In this document: one piece after another, positions 26,650-35,829 of the stretch | Position numbering within the stretch: the first letter of the stretch is position 1 | Layout of the letters: each line of letters begins with the position of its first letter | Assembly: GCF_002964705.1 (NCBI RefSeq) | Contig: NZ_PQCD01000049.1 | Coordinates: 342,704-406,703, forward strand | DNA: 64,000 nucleotides | Source of the DNA: Pseudoalteromonas sp. T1lg75 | Lineage (GTDB): Bacteria > Pseudomonadota > Gammaproteobacteria > Enterobacterales > Alteromonadaceae | Direction of reading: 5' to 3' | Translations under genes and position numbers: made by a program | Notes under the pieces: model-generated | Database searches by the model: none | Told to the model about the DNA's origin: nothing | Seen by the model: the letters and a program-made list of their open reading frames with translations, nothing else

Positions 26650-29250
26650 GTGTTAGCTAAAAATTTTAAGAAAAGCTTATTAGCAGTGAACGTCAGCCTG
26701 GCTATAGGTGCCGGTTTTTCCGGTGTTGCCGTGGCGGCCGATACGCAAACTCAATTAAAAGAAGACGTTGAGGTAATTGAAGTTCGTGGTATTCGTCGCT
26801 CACTCGCAGCGGCCATGAACACCAAACGTTTCGCCAATTCGGTAGTCGACGCTGTATCCGCCGAGGATATCGGTAAATTCCCGGACAGCGATGTGGGTGA
26901 AGCCCTAGGTCGTATTTCGGGTATCTCGGTAAACCGTCAGTTTGGTCAGGGCCAGCAGGTGTCTATTCGCGGTGCCTCGGCACAGCTTACCCGTACCTTG
27001 CTAAACGGTCATTCGGTTGCCTCAACTGGTTGGTATGACCAACAGTCTATTGACCGCAGCTTTAACTACACCCTGTTGCCACCTGAGTTAGTGGGCGGTA
27101 TCGAGGTGAGTAAGTCCTCACAAGCGAATACCGTTGAAGGTGGTATCGGTGGTACCGTTAACGTGAAAACACGCAAGCCGTTGGACCTGGACGCAAACAC
27201 CATTTTCGGTGGCATTAAGGCCGACTACGGCACCATCTCTGAAGAGACGGATCCAGATGTGTCGGGCCTGTACTCGTGGAAAAACGACAACGAAGACTTC
27301 GGCTTCTTGTTGGCGGCAGCCTATTCGGAAACCAGCTACCAGCGTAACGGCATCGAATCTCTGATAGGTTGGGGTGATATTGTACCCACCACCTTTCAAC
27401 AAGAGCGTGAACGCACCGCAATCAATGCAGCGTTTCAGTATCGTCCAACCGACGCCCTGGAGCTGGGTCTAAATGTCATGAGCCTGGAGCTTGAAGCCAA
27501 TAACGCTAATACCTCGTTATTTGCCATATTCCCGGACGACAAGGCGGCGGCCTGTGAGCAAACCAACGCTTCGGGCACCTGTACCTATTACCGTCGTGGC
27601 GCCGATGATACCAACCCGGGCTGGGCACAAACTTGGGCGCGTGCGGGCTCTATGACCTCGGATACGGTTGATTTTGATTTTAAATATGTGGCCGATAACT
27701 TTGAGGTGAGCGGTCGCATTGGTAATACCCAGTCCGACGGGGGCACCGATCTGACTTCAAACTATGGCTTCTGGTTGGGCACGCCAGCCGATTTCGCCGG
27801 TACCTATGACGCCACCGGCGAGGTGATCAAGATTGATATCGCCAATAAAGAGTTTGATGCCAGTGACTTCAACGGTGATTTATCACCGGCCGGTTGGTCA
27901 CTGAAGAAGCAACCTAACTCGGACGAAGAAACTTACGCACAAGTGGACTTCACCTTCCCGGTAGACTTTGGCGCCATTACCGCCATTAAAACCGGCGTGC
28001 GCTGGGCCGATCATGAGGTTAAGCAGCTCACCTACTCGGCGAATCTAGTCGACAGTATCGCTGCGAAGAGCGCCGATAATTACTACTCAGGTACCGTATC
28101 TTCTGGCGCTGGTTTTACTTTGCCAGAGCCAAACCTGGATGCCATGATAGCCGACGGCTACGCCGCTATTGCTAGCTTTGATAATACCTCGGACGTGTAC
28201 CGCTCTGGTTACGGCACCATAGAGGAAGAAAACCTGGCTATTTATCTGATGGCCGACTTCGAAGCAGAAGGGATGCGCGGTAATATCGGTGTCCGTTATG
28301 TTTCTACCGATGCCGAGTCTGACTACTATGATCTTGATGCCATGGGCAACTACGCGGATACCCTGAGCACCGACAAGGCGGACTATGATGAAGTCTTGCC
28401 CAGTGTGAACATTGCCTTTGACCTAAGCGAAGACGTGATCTTACGCGTGTCGGCGGCCCAGGTTATGTCACGCGCTAACTACGCGGATATGTTCTCAGCT
28501 TCCACTTTGGCCGGTTACAACGATGGTACCTCGGGCAATGAGGTACTGAAAAAAGGTAATATCGGTCTAGAGCCATTCAAAGCGACCCAGGCGGACTTCG
28601 GTATCGAGTACTACTTCGATAGCGACGCCATGTTCAGCGCCACTTACTTTATCAAGGACATTTCTAGCTTTACCAAAACCGATCAAGTGCTTAACCAAAG
28701 CATAGGCATTGTTGATAATGACTCAGGCGTAGATAGCTGGACCATAGCCACCATGGGCACCGGTAGCGGCGGTGAAATTCAAGGTCTTGAGCTGCAATTG
28801 CAAGATGGATTCGATAATGGCTTCGGCTATCAGGTGAACTACACCTTGGTGGACTCATCTGCACCGGCGGAAAACTTCCCGGATCGTGTATCCCTGTTTA
28901 CCGATTCATCGGATCATACGGTTAACCTGGTTGGTTACTATGAAACCGACGACTTTAACGTGCGCCTTGCCTATAACTGGCGTTCTGAGTACATGATCCG
29001 TGAGTTACCTGGTTTCTATGGCAACCGTGAGCACCAGGACTACGGCACTTTGGACTTGAGCGCCAAGTACTCGGTGACAGATAGCCTGGATGTAACCTTT
29101 GAAGCCGTAAACCTGACCGAAGAAGACAGTGTACAAATCGGTGTGGCTGAAGGCGATGCCCAGGTAGTGCCTGAGCTTAAAGACGGCTATCCGGCGTGGT
29201 TCTTCGAAGGCGAAGCACGCTATAAGCTTGGCTTACAGTTCCGCTTCTAA
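26650..29250 (+). CDS. TonB-dependent outer-membrane receptor (carbohydrate-type)
   Basis: This 866-residue receptor has a signal peptide (about 1-30, cut near AVAA), a TonB-box-like VEVIEVRG at 35-42, and a plug domain (VVDAVSAEDIGKFPDSDVGEALGRISG...VSIRGASAQLTRTLLNG). This plug style is typical of the large Xanthomonas/Caulobacter/Alteromonas family that imports sugars and other polymers' fragments. The C-terminal barrel ends in the expected aromatic residue (LGLQFRF). The GTG start has an excellent AAGGGGA ribosome site. The operator at 26570 and the nearby LacI gene, pgi and zwf suggest sugar uptake, though the ligand is unknown. A bidirectional terminator separates it from the converging halogenase-like gene. 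Confidence 0.95.
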   Translation: MLAKNFKKSLLAVNVSLAIGAGFSGVAVAADTQTQLKEDVEVIEVRGIRRSLAAAMNTKRFANSVVDAVSAEDIGKFPDSDVGEALGRISGISVNRQFGQGQQVSIRGASAQLTRTLLNGHSVASTGWYDQQSIDRSFNYTLLPPELVGGIEVSKSSQANTVEGGIGGTVNVKTRKPLDLDANTIFGGIKADYGTISEETDPDVSGLYSWKNDNEDFGFLLAAAYSETSYQRNGIESLIGWGDIVPTTFQQERERTAINAAFQYRPTDALELGLNVMSLELEANNANTSLFAIFPDDKAAACEQTNASGTCTYYRRGADDTNPGWAQTWARAGSMTSDTVDFDFKYVADNFEVSGRIGNTQSDGGTDLTSNYGFWLGTPADFAGTYDATGEVIKIDIANKEFDASDFNGDLSPAGWSLKKQPNSDEETYAQVDFTFPVDFGAITAIKTGVRWADHEVKQLTYSANLVDSIAAKSADNYYSGTVSSGAGFTLPEPNLDAMIADGYAAIASFDNTSDVYRSGYGTIEEENLAIYLMADFEAEGMRGNIGVRYVSTDAESDYYDLDAMGNYADTLSTDKADYDEVLPSVNIAFDLSEDVILRVSAAQVMSRANYADMFSASTLAGYNDGTSGNEVLKKGNIGLEPFKATQADFGIEYYFDSDAMFSATYFIKDISSFTKTDQVLNQSIGIVDNDSGVDSWTIATMGTGSGGEIQGLELQLQDGFDNGFGYQVNYTLVDSSAPAENFPDRVSLFTDSSDHTVNLVGYYETDDFNVRLAYNWRSEYMIRELPGFYGNREHQDYGTLDLSAKYSVTDSLDVTFEAVNLTEEDSVQIGVAEGDAQVVPELKDGYPAWFFEGEARYKLGLQFRF

Positions 29251-29272
29251 TTTAAGCTGTGCGCTACAGCAA

Positions 29273-29303
29273 AAAAGCCAGTGAGTCTTCACTGGCTTTT
29301 TTT
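29273..29303. terminator. Bidirectional terminator between the TonB receptor and halogenase-like gene
   Basis: AAAAGCCAGTGA at 29273-29284 and TCACTGGCTTTT at 29289-29300 form a perfect 12-bp stem with a 4-base loop. T runs follow on the plus strand and A runs precede it, so it can serve both converging genes. Confidence 0.93.
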
Positions 29304-29322
29304 ATGCGTTTAAATTGCGTGC

Positions 29323-30864
29323 TCAGCGCTTATTGAGCCCGTGGGTACGAATGCTGTTAAGCAGCGCCCGGTTACTGGGCAACTGGGTAGCGAGTTGTTT
29401 GCCCTTAGCGACCAGGGCCTCTTGTAACTGGGCGCTTTGGCTGCAATCAATGCGCATCGGGCTGTGGCTTAAATCGGTTTTAAAGTCCATGCCGTACAAC
29501 ACATAAAGATAGTTCTCTAAGCGAAAGGCATCAAAGCCTTGGTTAAAGTCATAATGGCTGGGCAGGTGATGACGCCAATGGCTTAGCTTTTGTTCCAGTC
29601 CCTGCGGCCAACCGTTGGGGTCGCGATTATCACGCCAAAATGCGTTGTCGTCACGGTTGGAAATGGCGTAGTGCAGCTTTATAAACTGGATCACGCTGTC
29701 CCACATGGCTCCGACCCGCTCATTAAAGCGCTCACTAAGCGCAGCCATGTCATGTTGATTTGTTGGAAATTGACTGGCCAGCAATTTGGCGGTGGCATCG
29801 AAGACTAACAGGCCGGTGGCCTCTAGGGGCTCGACAAAGCCCTGCGCCAGGCCAATGGCAACACAGTTTTTATGCCAGAACTTTTGCCTGTACCCCACCG
29901 GCATGGCTATTTCTCTGGCCTCGACCTTATCTTCATCCATGCCTAAATAGTCCGCTAGCTGTTTGTGCGCCTGCTCGGTGCTGATATAACGGTCGCTAAA
30001 CACATGACCAACGCCACGGCGGGTGGGCAGGGCGATATCCCAGATCCAACCGGCACTTTGTGCAGTCGCCAGGGTGCATGAAGGCAGCTCGGCTTGAGGG
30101 TCTTGATGAGGCACCTGAATGGCTAGGGCCTTGTTCACGAACAAGATGTCGCTTTTGTCGACAAAGGGCACCTGCATGGCCTGACCAAGGAGGCGGCTGC
30201 TAAAACCGGAGCAATCAATATAAAGGTCGGCGCTGTGGGCCCGGCCCTGATTATCGATCAGTGCCTTGATGGCGCCCGTATCATCCAACTGCACCTGCTC
30301 AATATGCACTGATTGGTGATTTACACCTAGTTGCTCACGACCCTGTTTCGCCAATAAGGCGGCGAATTTAGCCGCATCCAGATGGTAGCCGTAGGCCATC
30401 TGGCCCTGATATTGAGGGCAACAGATGGTTTTCGGCGCCAAACCCTGATCGCATATCTGCGCCTGAGTGCCGACCTGATGAGCAAACTTGCGTGTTGGGT
30501 CGAGACACCAGGCGGCGAGGTTATCCTTGTTTAGCAAGGGATAATCAAAGGGGTGGTAATAATAATGCGGTTGCTCGTTCTGCGGCTGCATCCAGTTGTT
30601 AAAGCGTATTCCTTGTTTAAAGGATACATCACAGGCGTTGATAAACTCCGACTCGCAGATGCCAAATTCTTTTAGGGTGTGCACCATCAAGGGAACCGTG
30701 CCTTCGCCCACGCCTATGGTTGGGGTATCAGGCGACTCTAGCAGGGTGATTTTAACGCCACCTTGGTCGACGCCTTTAAGTTGAGTGGCCAAGTGATTGG
30801 CGCTTAACCAGGCGGCGGTGCCGCCACCGAGAATAAGCACAGAACGAATTTGGGTATCTTGCAT
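29323..30864 (-). CDS. Flavin-dependent tryptophan-halogenase-like protein
   Basis: This 513-residue protein has the FAD-binding [10 protein letters not shown] at 13-22, GVGEGTVP at 51-58 and Lys83 in FKQGIRF, matching the catalytic lysine of tryptophan halogenases. [10 protein letters not shown] near 342-351 carries the matching glutamate. The WxWxIP halogenase signature is nearly kept (W273-I-W275-D-I277), but the proline is alanine. Relatives of this type often sit beside TonB receptors and SapC proteins in sugar-uptake loci, and their reaction is usually unproven; no biosynthetic cluster is present here. The start follows AGAGGTG. A putative LacI-type operator overlaps its promoter. I am sure of the family, not of halogenation. 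Confidence 0.88.
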   Translation of the reverse strand: MQDTQIRSVLILGGGTAAWLSANHLATQLKGVDQGGVKITLLESPDTPTIGVGEGTVPLMVHTLKEFGICESEFINACDVSFKQGIRFNNWMQPQNEQPHYYYHPFDYPLLNKDNLAAWCLDPTRKFAHQVGTQAQICDQGLAPKTICCPQYQGQMAYGYHLDAAKFAALLAKQGREQLGVNHQSVHIEQVQLDDTGAIKALIDNQGRAHSADLYIDCSGFSSRLLGQAMQVPFVDKSDILFVNKALAIQVPHQDPQAELPSCTLATAQSAGWIWDIALPTRRGVGHVFSDRYISTEQAHKQLADYLGMDEDKVEAREIAMPVGYRQKFWHKNCVAIGLAQGFVEPLEATGLLVFDATAKLLASQFPTNQHDMAALSERFNERVGAMWDSVIQFIKLHYAISNRDDNAFWRDNRDPNGWPQGLEQKLSHWRHHLPSHYDFNQGFDAFRLENYLYVLYGMDFKTDLSHSPMRIDCSQSAQLQEALVAKGKQLATQLPSNRALLNSIRTHGLNKR

Positions 30865-31344
30865 TCGAATTCACCTCTTTATGATAGCGCTGTCATTATA
30901 GCCTTGTTGGCTTTTTAATACACCTTATTAACAACTTTGACCCTCGTCTAACCCGGTGGCAAAAACAGAAAGTGAGGGAAAATTTACGGTGGTTTTTCAC
31001 TTATCTAAAATGAAATCACAACATTACGCGTGCTCAATGTGGGTATTTTAAGGGCAAAATATCAGCATCATTGCGGCTTTTTTGTCGCCTTGGCTGGCTA
31101 GGTTTGATTACCTTTGGCTTTCCTGAAAGCCTTATCTGGCCTTGTGTTAAGGGCAAAAAATTTGCTAGTAAAAGGGCTGAGGATGTCACTTAAAGACAAC
31201 AATGAGAACACCGTCATATCTTAAAAAGTTGAAGCGAAAAAGGGACATGAAACTTTAATGTATTTTCGCTTTCTTTTTGCCAGTAAAACCGATAGCCTTA
31301 GGCCACAACAAGTAATAAATACGTAAATAGTATGGAGCAGTATT
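30865..31344. other. Divergent intergenic region between the halogenase-like gene and sapC-like gene
   Basis: This 480-base gap holds the operator and -10 element for the halogenase-like gene at its left end. The rest is AT-rich. I see no second copy of the operator close to the SapC start, no tRNA and no terminator. A short minus frame at 31221-31418 overlaps the SapC start and is not supported. Confidence 0.6.
30882..30895. promoter_or_regulatory. Putative LacI-family operator in the halogenase-like promoter
   Basis: TGATAGCGCTGTCA shares half sites and spacing with the sites at 21835 and 26570. On the minus strand a perfect TATAAT (-10) occupies 30895-30900, so the operator covers the likely transcription start. 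Bound repressor would block this promoter. Confidence 0.68.
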
Positions 31345-32052
31345 ATGGCGGAGCAACAAGTACAGCCTTTGCATAACGAAAAGCATGCCAACACCAAAGT
31401 AAAACATGGCCTGAACATCGAATTTTTAAAAACTCAGCATTTAGTGCCAGTTGTGGCGCACGAGTTTGGCCGTATCGCCAATGAATTCCCAATGGCATTC
31501 GTAAAGAACAATGAATCTGGTAAATTCCAAGCGGTTGCCTTATTCGGTCTTGAGCCAGGTGAAAACCTATTTATCAAAGACGACCAATGGCAGGCAGGTT
31601 TTGCCCCGCTAGCGGTTACTCGCTACCCACTAGGTTTGGTTAAGCACCCTGAGCAAGAGCAATATGGTGTTGTTATCGACGAAGCCAGCCCGCTAGTAGG
31701 CGAAGAAGAAGGCAATGCCTTGTTCGAAAATGGTGAAGAGACGGATTACCTTAAGCGTCGTAAAGAAGCTCTGGTTTCTTTCATCGAGTTCAGCGGCGTA
31801 ACCGATGCCTTCACTCAGTACCTTGCCGATAAAGAACTATTGGTAGCGCAAACGCTAACGGTTGATATCAAGGGTGAGAAAAAAGACATCACGGGTATCT
31901 ACTTGGTGGATGAGAAGAAACTGAACGAGTTAAGCGACGAAGACTTCCTTGAGCTACGTAAGCGCGGTTACCTTGCGCCTATCTACTCTTTCTTAACCTC
32001 GACTCATCAGGTTGCACGCCTAGCACGTTTAAAAGCAGAGCGTGATGCATAA
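31345..32052 (+). CDS. SapC family protein
   Basis: This 235-residue soluble protein shows the SapC family pattern, with NIEFLKTQHLVPVVAHEF near residues 27-44, then FPMAFVKN, LFGLEPGENLFI and a conserved mid-region WQAGFAPLAVTRYPLG. The name comes from a Campylobacter surface-layer-linked protein, but the biochemical role is not established. In marine and xanthomonad relatives it commonly accompanies a TonB receptor and a halogenase-like protein, as here. No signal peptide is seen. Codon use is like that of highly expressed genes (few rare codons), similar to adk next door. A strong terminator follows 25 bases after the stop. Confidence 0.85.
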   Translation: MAEQQVQPLHNEKHANTKVKHGLNIEFLKTQHLVPVVAHEFGRIANEFPMAFVKNNESGKFQAVALFGLEPGENLFIKDDQWQAGFAPLAVTRYPLGLVKHPEQEQYGVVIDEASPLVGEEEGNALFENGEETDYLKRRKEALVSFIEFSGVTDAFTQYLADKELLVAQTLTVDIKGEKKDITGIYLVDEKKLNELSDEDFLELRKRGYLAPIYSFLTSTHQVARLARLKAERDA

Positions 32053-32076
32053 GAGAATCGTTTAAAGACGAACTGA

Positions 32077-32104
32077 AAAAGCCCGGTCATAACCGGGCTT
32101 TTTT
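32077..32104 (+). terminator. Rho-independent terminator after the SapC gene
   Basis: GCCCGGT at 32081-32087 pairs with ACCGGGC at 32092-32098 around CATA, followed by TTTTTT. The stem extends through flanking A/T pairs. Confidence 0.93.
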
Positions 32105-32223
32105 GTGCCTGGCTGGTTACTAATTCGGCTGTTAACCATGTTGGACGAAAGTTTTACCTTTTTATCCTTGAGTAACACCCGTCCTTGTGAAAAAATTTGA
32201 GTTTATTTTATGACCCCCAATAA

Positions 32224-32889
<666 letters not shown>

Positions 32890-32903
32890 ACGCCTAAACA
32901 ACA

Positions 32904-32927
32904 AAAACCGCCGTCAGGCGGTTTTTT
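32904..32927 (+). terminator. Rho-independent terminator after adk
   Basis: AAAACCGCC at 32904-32912 pairs with GGCGGTTTT at 32917-32925 around GTCA, followed by T residues. Confidence 0.93.
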
Positions 32928-32988
32928 GATCCTAGCGATGCTTTTATGGGTATAATCAACATCCTAACAACGAAAGGAAAGTGAGTTT

Positions 32989-33993
32989 ATGTCTTTAGCT
33001 TTGACGCAGCCAGCCAGTCGTTATGGTGTGTTGTTGGTCAATTTAGGTACCCCGGACGCGCCAACGGCCTCTGCGGTGCGCGCCTACCTTAAAGAGTTTC
33101 TCTCCGATACCCGAGTGGTGGAGATCCCGCCGCTGGTGTGGTCCGTCATCCTCAATGGTATCATTTTGCCCATCCGCTCGGGCAAGGTAGCCAAGGCCTA
33201 TGAGTCTATCTGGCAAAGCGAAGGTTCGCCGCTGCGCGTCATTACCGAGCGTCAGGCAAAGGCGCTAAAGCAAGCCATTGAGAGCCACAGCGGCCAGTCA
33301 ATTCATGTGGATTATGCCATGACCTATGGCCAGCCCAGTATTCAAAGCAGAATTGATGATATGCAGGCTCGTGGCATCGACAAGATTGCGGTCTTGCCCT
33401 TGTATCCCCAGTATTCGGCAACCACCACCGCCGCGGTGTTTGATAAGCTGAACCGGCATCTTGCCAAGGTGCGCAATATTCCCGAGATCCGCTTCCTGAA
33501 GCATTATTATGAGCGCGACAGCTATATTAATGCCTTGGCCGGGTCCATTGCTAAATACCGCCAAACTCATGGCGAGGCGGACAAGCTGATCTTCTCTTTC
33601 CACGGTATTCCTAAACGCTGTGTTAGTAAGGGCGACCCCTATTATGAGCATTGCAAGTTCACCGCCGAGCGCTGCGCACAAAAGTTGGGACTGAGTGATG
33701 AGCAATGGCTTATGACCTTTCAGTCGCGCTTTGGTAAAGAGGAGTGGTTGCAACCCTATACGGATAAAACCTTGACCGAGTTAGGCCAGGCCGGAGTGAA
33801 GAAGCTGCAGGTGGTGTGCCCGGCGTTTGCCGCCGATTGTTTGGAAACCCTGGAGGAAATATCGGTGGAAAATGCCGAGATTTTCACCGAGGCCGGCGGT
33901 GAGCATTTAGGTTATATCCCAGCTCTGAATGATGATGCCGAGCATATCGAACTGTTGGTCGAGCTCGCCTATTCACAGTTGCAAAACTGGTGA
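32989..33993 (+). CDS. hemH: Ferrochelatase
   Basis: This 334-residue enzyme inserts ferrous iron into protoporphyrin IX, the last step of heme synthesis. Family marks are GVLLVNLGTPDAPT near the N-terminus, the active-site FSFHGIPKRCVSKGDPY with the catalytic histidine, and the distal FAADCLETLEEI with conserved acidic residues. The ribosome site GAAAGGAAAG precedes the ATG. It stands alone between the adk terminator and a bidirectional terminator shared with tpx. Confidence 0.98.
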   Translation: MSLALTQPASRYGVLLVNLGTPDAPTASAVRAYLKEFLSDTRVVEIPPLVWSVILNGIILPIRSGKVAKAYESIWQSEGSPLRVITERQAKALKQAIESHSGQSIHVDYAMTYGQPSIQSRIDDMQARGIDKIAVLPLYPQYSATTTAAVFDKLNRHLAKVRNIPEIRFLKHYYERDSYINALAGSIAKYRQTHGEADKLIFSFHGIPKRCVSKGDPYYEHCKFTAERCAQKLGLSDEQWLMTFQSRFGKEEWLQPYTDKTLTELGQAGVKKLQVVCPAFAADCLETLEEISVENAEIFTEAGGEHLGYIPALNDDAEHIELLVELAYSQLQNW

Positions 33994-34000
33994 GTTACTC

Positions 34001-34040
34001 AGGCAATAAAAAAGCGCCCGAAGGCGCTTTTTTATTGCCT
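34001..34040. terminator. Bidirectional terminator between hemH and tpx
   Basis: The arms at 34001-34018 and 34023-34040 are perfectly complementary over 18 bases (AGGCAATAAAAAAGCGCC on the left) around CGAA. T-rich tails on both strands allow termination from either side. Confidence 0.95.
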
Positions 34041-34046
34041 GATGTT

Positions 34047-34643
34047 TTACAGCGAATCTAGCGCGGCGATGGCTTTTTTGTAGTCCGGCTCTTTTGAGAG
34101 TTCACTGACCAGCTCCTTGTAAATAATTTTGTGCTCTTTATCGAGGACAAACACGGCACGGCTTAAAATACCCATGTCTTTAATGAGTAAGCCATAGTTC
34201 TCGGCGAAATCACGCCACACCGCATCCGACAGGGTTTCCAGCTTGTCTATGCCTTCGGCGGCACAATAGCGTTTTTGGGCAAAAGGCAGATCGGTACTGA
34301 TGGTCAGCATGGCAACCTGCGGATAATTGGCCGCCACTTGCTCGTTAAAATGCTTGGTTTGTATGCTGCACACACCCGTGTCCAAGCTTGGCACCACGCT
34401 TAGCAGCACCGCTTGCTGTTGATAATCGCCCAGGCCCTTGGCCTGAAACGTATCGTCAACGACACGAAAATCCGGGGCTTTTTGGCCTACGCTAACACCG
34501 TTACCAAGCAGCACGACGGGCTTGCCTTTGGCGGTGACCTTATTGGCATCCAGGGTGTTGATGGTGCTGCTTTGCTCTGCGAAGGCGCCGTAGCTGACAC
34601 TGGATGCCAGTAGAATAGCGCTAAACAATACTTTATTTATCAT
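34047..34643 (-). CDS. tpx: Thiol peroxidase with an N-terminal signal peptide
   Basis: This 198-residue peroxiredoxin of the Tpx class reduces hydrogen and organic peroxides using a cysteine pair. The peroxidatic Cys92 lies in PSLDTGVCS and the resolving Cys127 in KRYC. The N-terminus MINKVLFSAILLASSVSYGAFA is a clear signal peptide, so the enzyme should be exported to the periplasm; the familiar Tpx of enteric bacteria has no such leader and is about 30 residues shorter. How it is reduced in the periplasm is not evident from the neighbours. It converges on hemH through a shared terminator. Confidence 0.93.
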   Translation of the reverse strand: MINKVLFSAILLASSVSYGAFAEQSSTINTLDANKVTAKGKPVVLLGNGVSVGQKAPDFRVVDDTFQAKGLGDYQQQAVLLSVVPSLDTGVCSIQTKHFNEQVAANYPQVAMLTISTDLPFAQKRYCAAEGIDKLETLSDAVWRDFAENYGLLIKDMGILSRAVFVLDKEHKIIYKELVSELSKEPDYKKAIAALDSL

Positions 34644-34822
34644 ACTCTTGCCTTAGTTTAAAAATGTATGCCGTTATCTTTGTCGATAGCGTCAGTCTAT
34701 AATTAAATTGAGTTTACTAGTTAATTTTAATACCATTATCAACGGTTAGCTTTTGTAATATAAGCAAAAAACATTATTTTTTCATTTCCCCTCTCAGACC
34801 TTGGTATCAGGTATTCTAAGTC

Positions 34823-35827
34823 ATGAAAACGCCAGTATTGATCTGTGATGACTCCGGCGTGGCCCGGCGACAGCTCGCTCGTTCCTTTCCCGTAGACTGG
34901 GACGTGCAACTTATGTACGCAACCAATGGCCAAGAATGCCTTGCTCTATTAGAGACCGCCAATCCCGAGGTTTTATTTCTCGATTTAAATATGCCGGGCA
35001 TGGACGGCTATCAGGTGCTGCAGGCCATACGGGAACGCCACCTCCAGGTCATAGTGATCATCGTATCCGGTGATATTCAACCCAGCGCTTTAGCTCGGGT
35101 ACGTGAGCTCGGGGCCGTCGACTTTGTTGCTAAGCCCTGCGACAGCACCAAGTTGGCCCAGATCATCGATCGCCATGGCATAAAAGACAGTGCCCGGCGT
35201 CGACGCCTGGCGTTGCAGTTGGGCGAATGGCTCGACCCGCAGGTACGCGATGTCTATCAAGAACTGACCAATGTCGCCATGGGCCAGGCCGGTGATTTAC
35301 TGGCCCGTTTGCTCAATGTCTTTGTCACCTTGCCGATCCCCAATGTCAACATCTTGGAAGTCAATGAGTTGGCCATGGCATTGCATTCAATCGATCATAA
35401 TGCGGCCACCTCGGGGATTTGCCAGGGCTTTATTGGTGGCGGTATTTCCGGTGAGGCGCTGCTGTTGCTCAATGACTCCAGCTTTAAAGAAATCGCTGCG
35501 CTGATGAATTATGGTGGTGAGCTTAACGACGCGGTGGAGTTGGAGCTGCTGATGGACGTCGGCAACATACTTATCGGTGCCATGCTAACCGGGTTGGCAA
35601 AGCAGTTGGATGTGCATTTCTCCCAAGGACATCCCGTGGTCCTGGGGCAGCATAGCCAGGTAGCCGAACTGGTAAGAGCGAATCGCAGCCGCTGGCAACG
35701 CACCTTAGCGATCGAAATTAGCTATGGCATAGAAGGTCATGACATTAGTTGCGACCTTATGCTGCTGTTCACCGAAGACTCGCTTAAGACACTGAAATAC
35801 AAAGTCGAATATTTACTGGAAGACTGA
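34823..35827 (+). CDS. Response regulator with CheC/CheX-like phosphatase domain
   Basis: This 334-residue protein starts with a receiver domain: acidic D9/D10 in VLICDDSG, phospho-site D54 in LFLDLNMPGMDG, and K near 113 in FVAKPCD. The C-terminal part (about 150-330) resembles the CheC/CheX/FliY group (TNVAMGQAGDLLARLLNVFVTLPIP and the second half LMDVGNILIGAMLTGLAKQL). The group dephosphorylates CheY-like proteins in chemotaxis, so this protein may act as a phosphatase on another regulator. It has no DNA-binding domain. The diguanylate cyclase gene starts 2 bases after its stop, so the two likely work together. Confidence 0.85.
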   Translation: MKTPVLICDDSGVARRQLARSFPVDWDVQLMYATNGQECLALLETANPEVLFLDLNMPGMDGYQVLQAIRERHLQVIVIIVSGDIQPSALARVRELGAVDFVAKPCDSTKLAQIIDRHGIKDSARRRRLALQLGEWLDPQVRDVYQELTNVAMGQAGDLLARLLNVFVTLPIPNVNILEVNELAMALHSIDHNAATSGICQGFIGGGISGEALLLLNDSSFKEIAALMNYGGELNDAVELELLMDVGNILIGAMLTGLAKQLDVHFSQGHPVVLGQHSQVAELVRANRSRWQRTLAIEISYGIEGHDISCDLMLLFTEDSLKTLKYKVEYLLED

Positions 35828-35829
35828 TT

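Noticed and set aside
29323..30864. Natural-product biosynthesis cluster based on the halogenase-like gene
   Set aside because: No synthases, carriers or tailoring enzymes are near; the neighbours are sugar genes and a TonB receptor.
31221..31418. 65-residue minus-strand frame ahead of the SapC gene
   Set aside because: It overlaps the SapC start on the opposite strand, lacks a ribosome site and has an odd Cys/Leu-rich composition.
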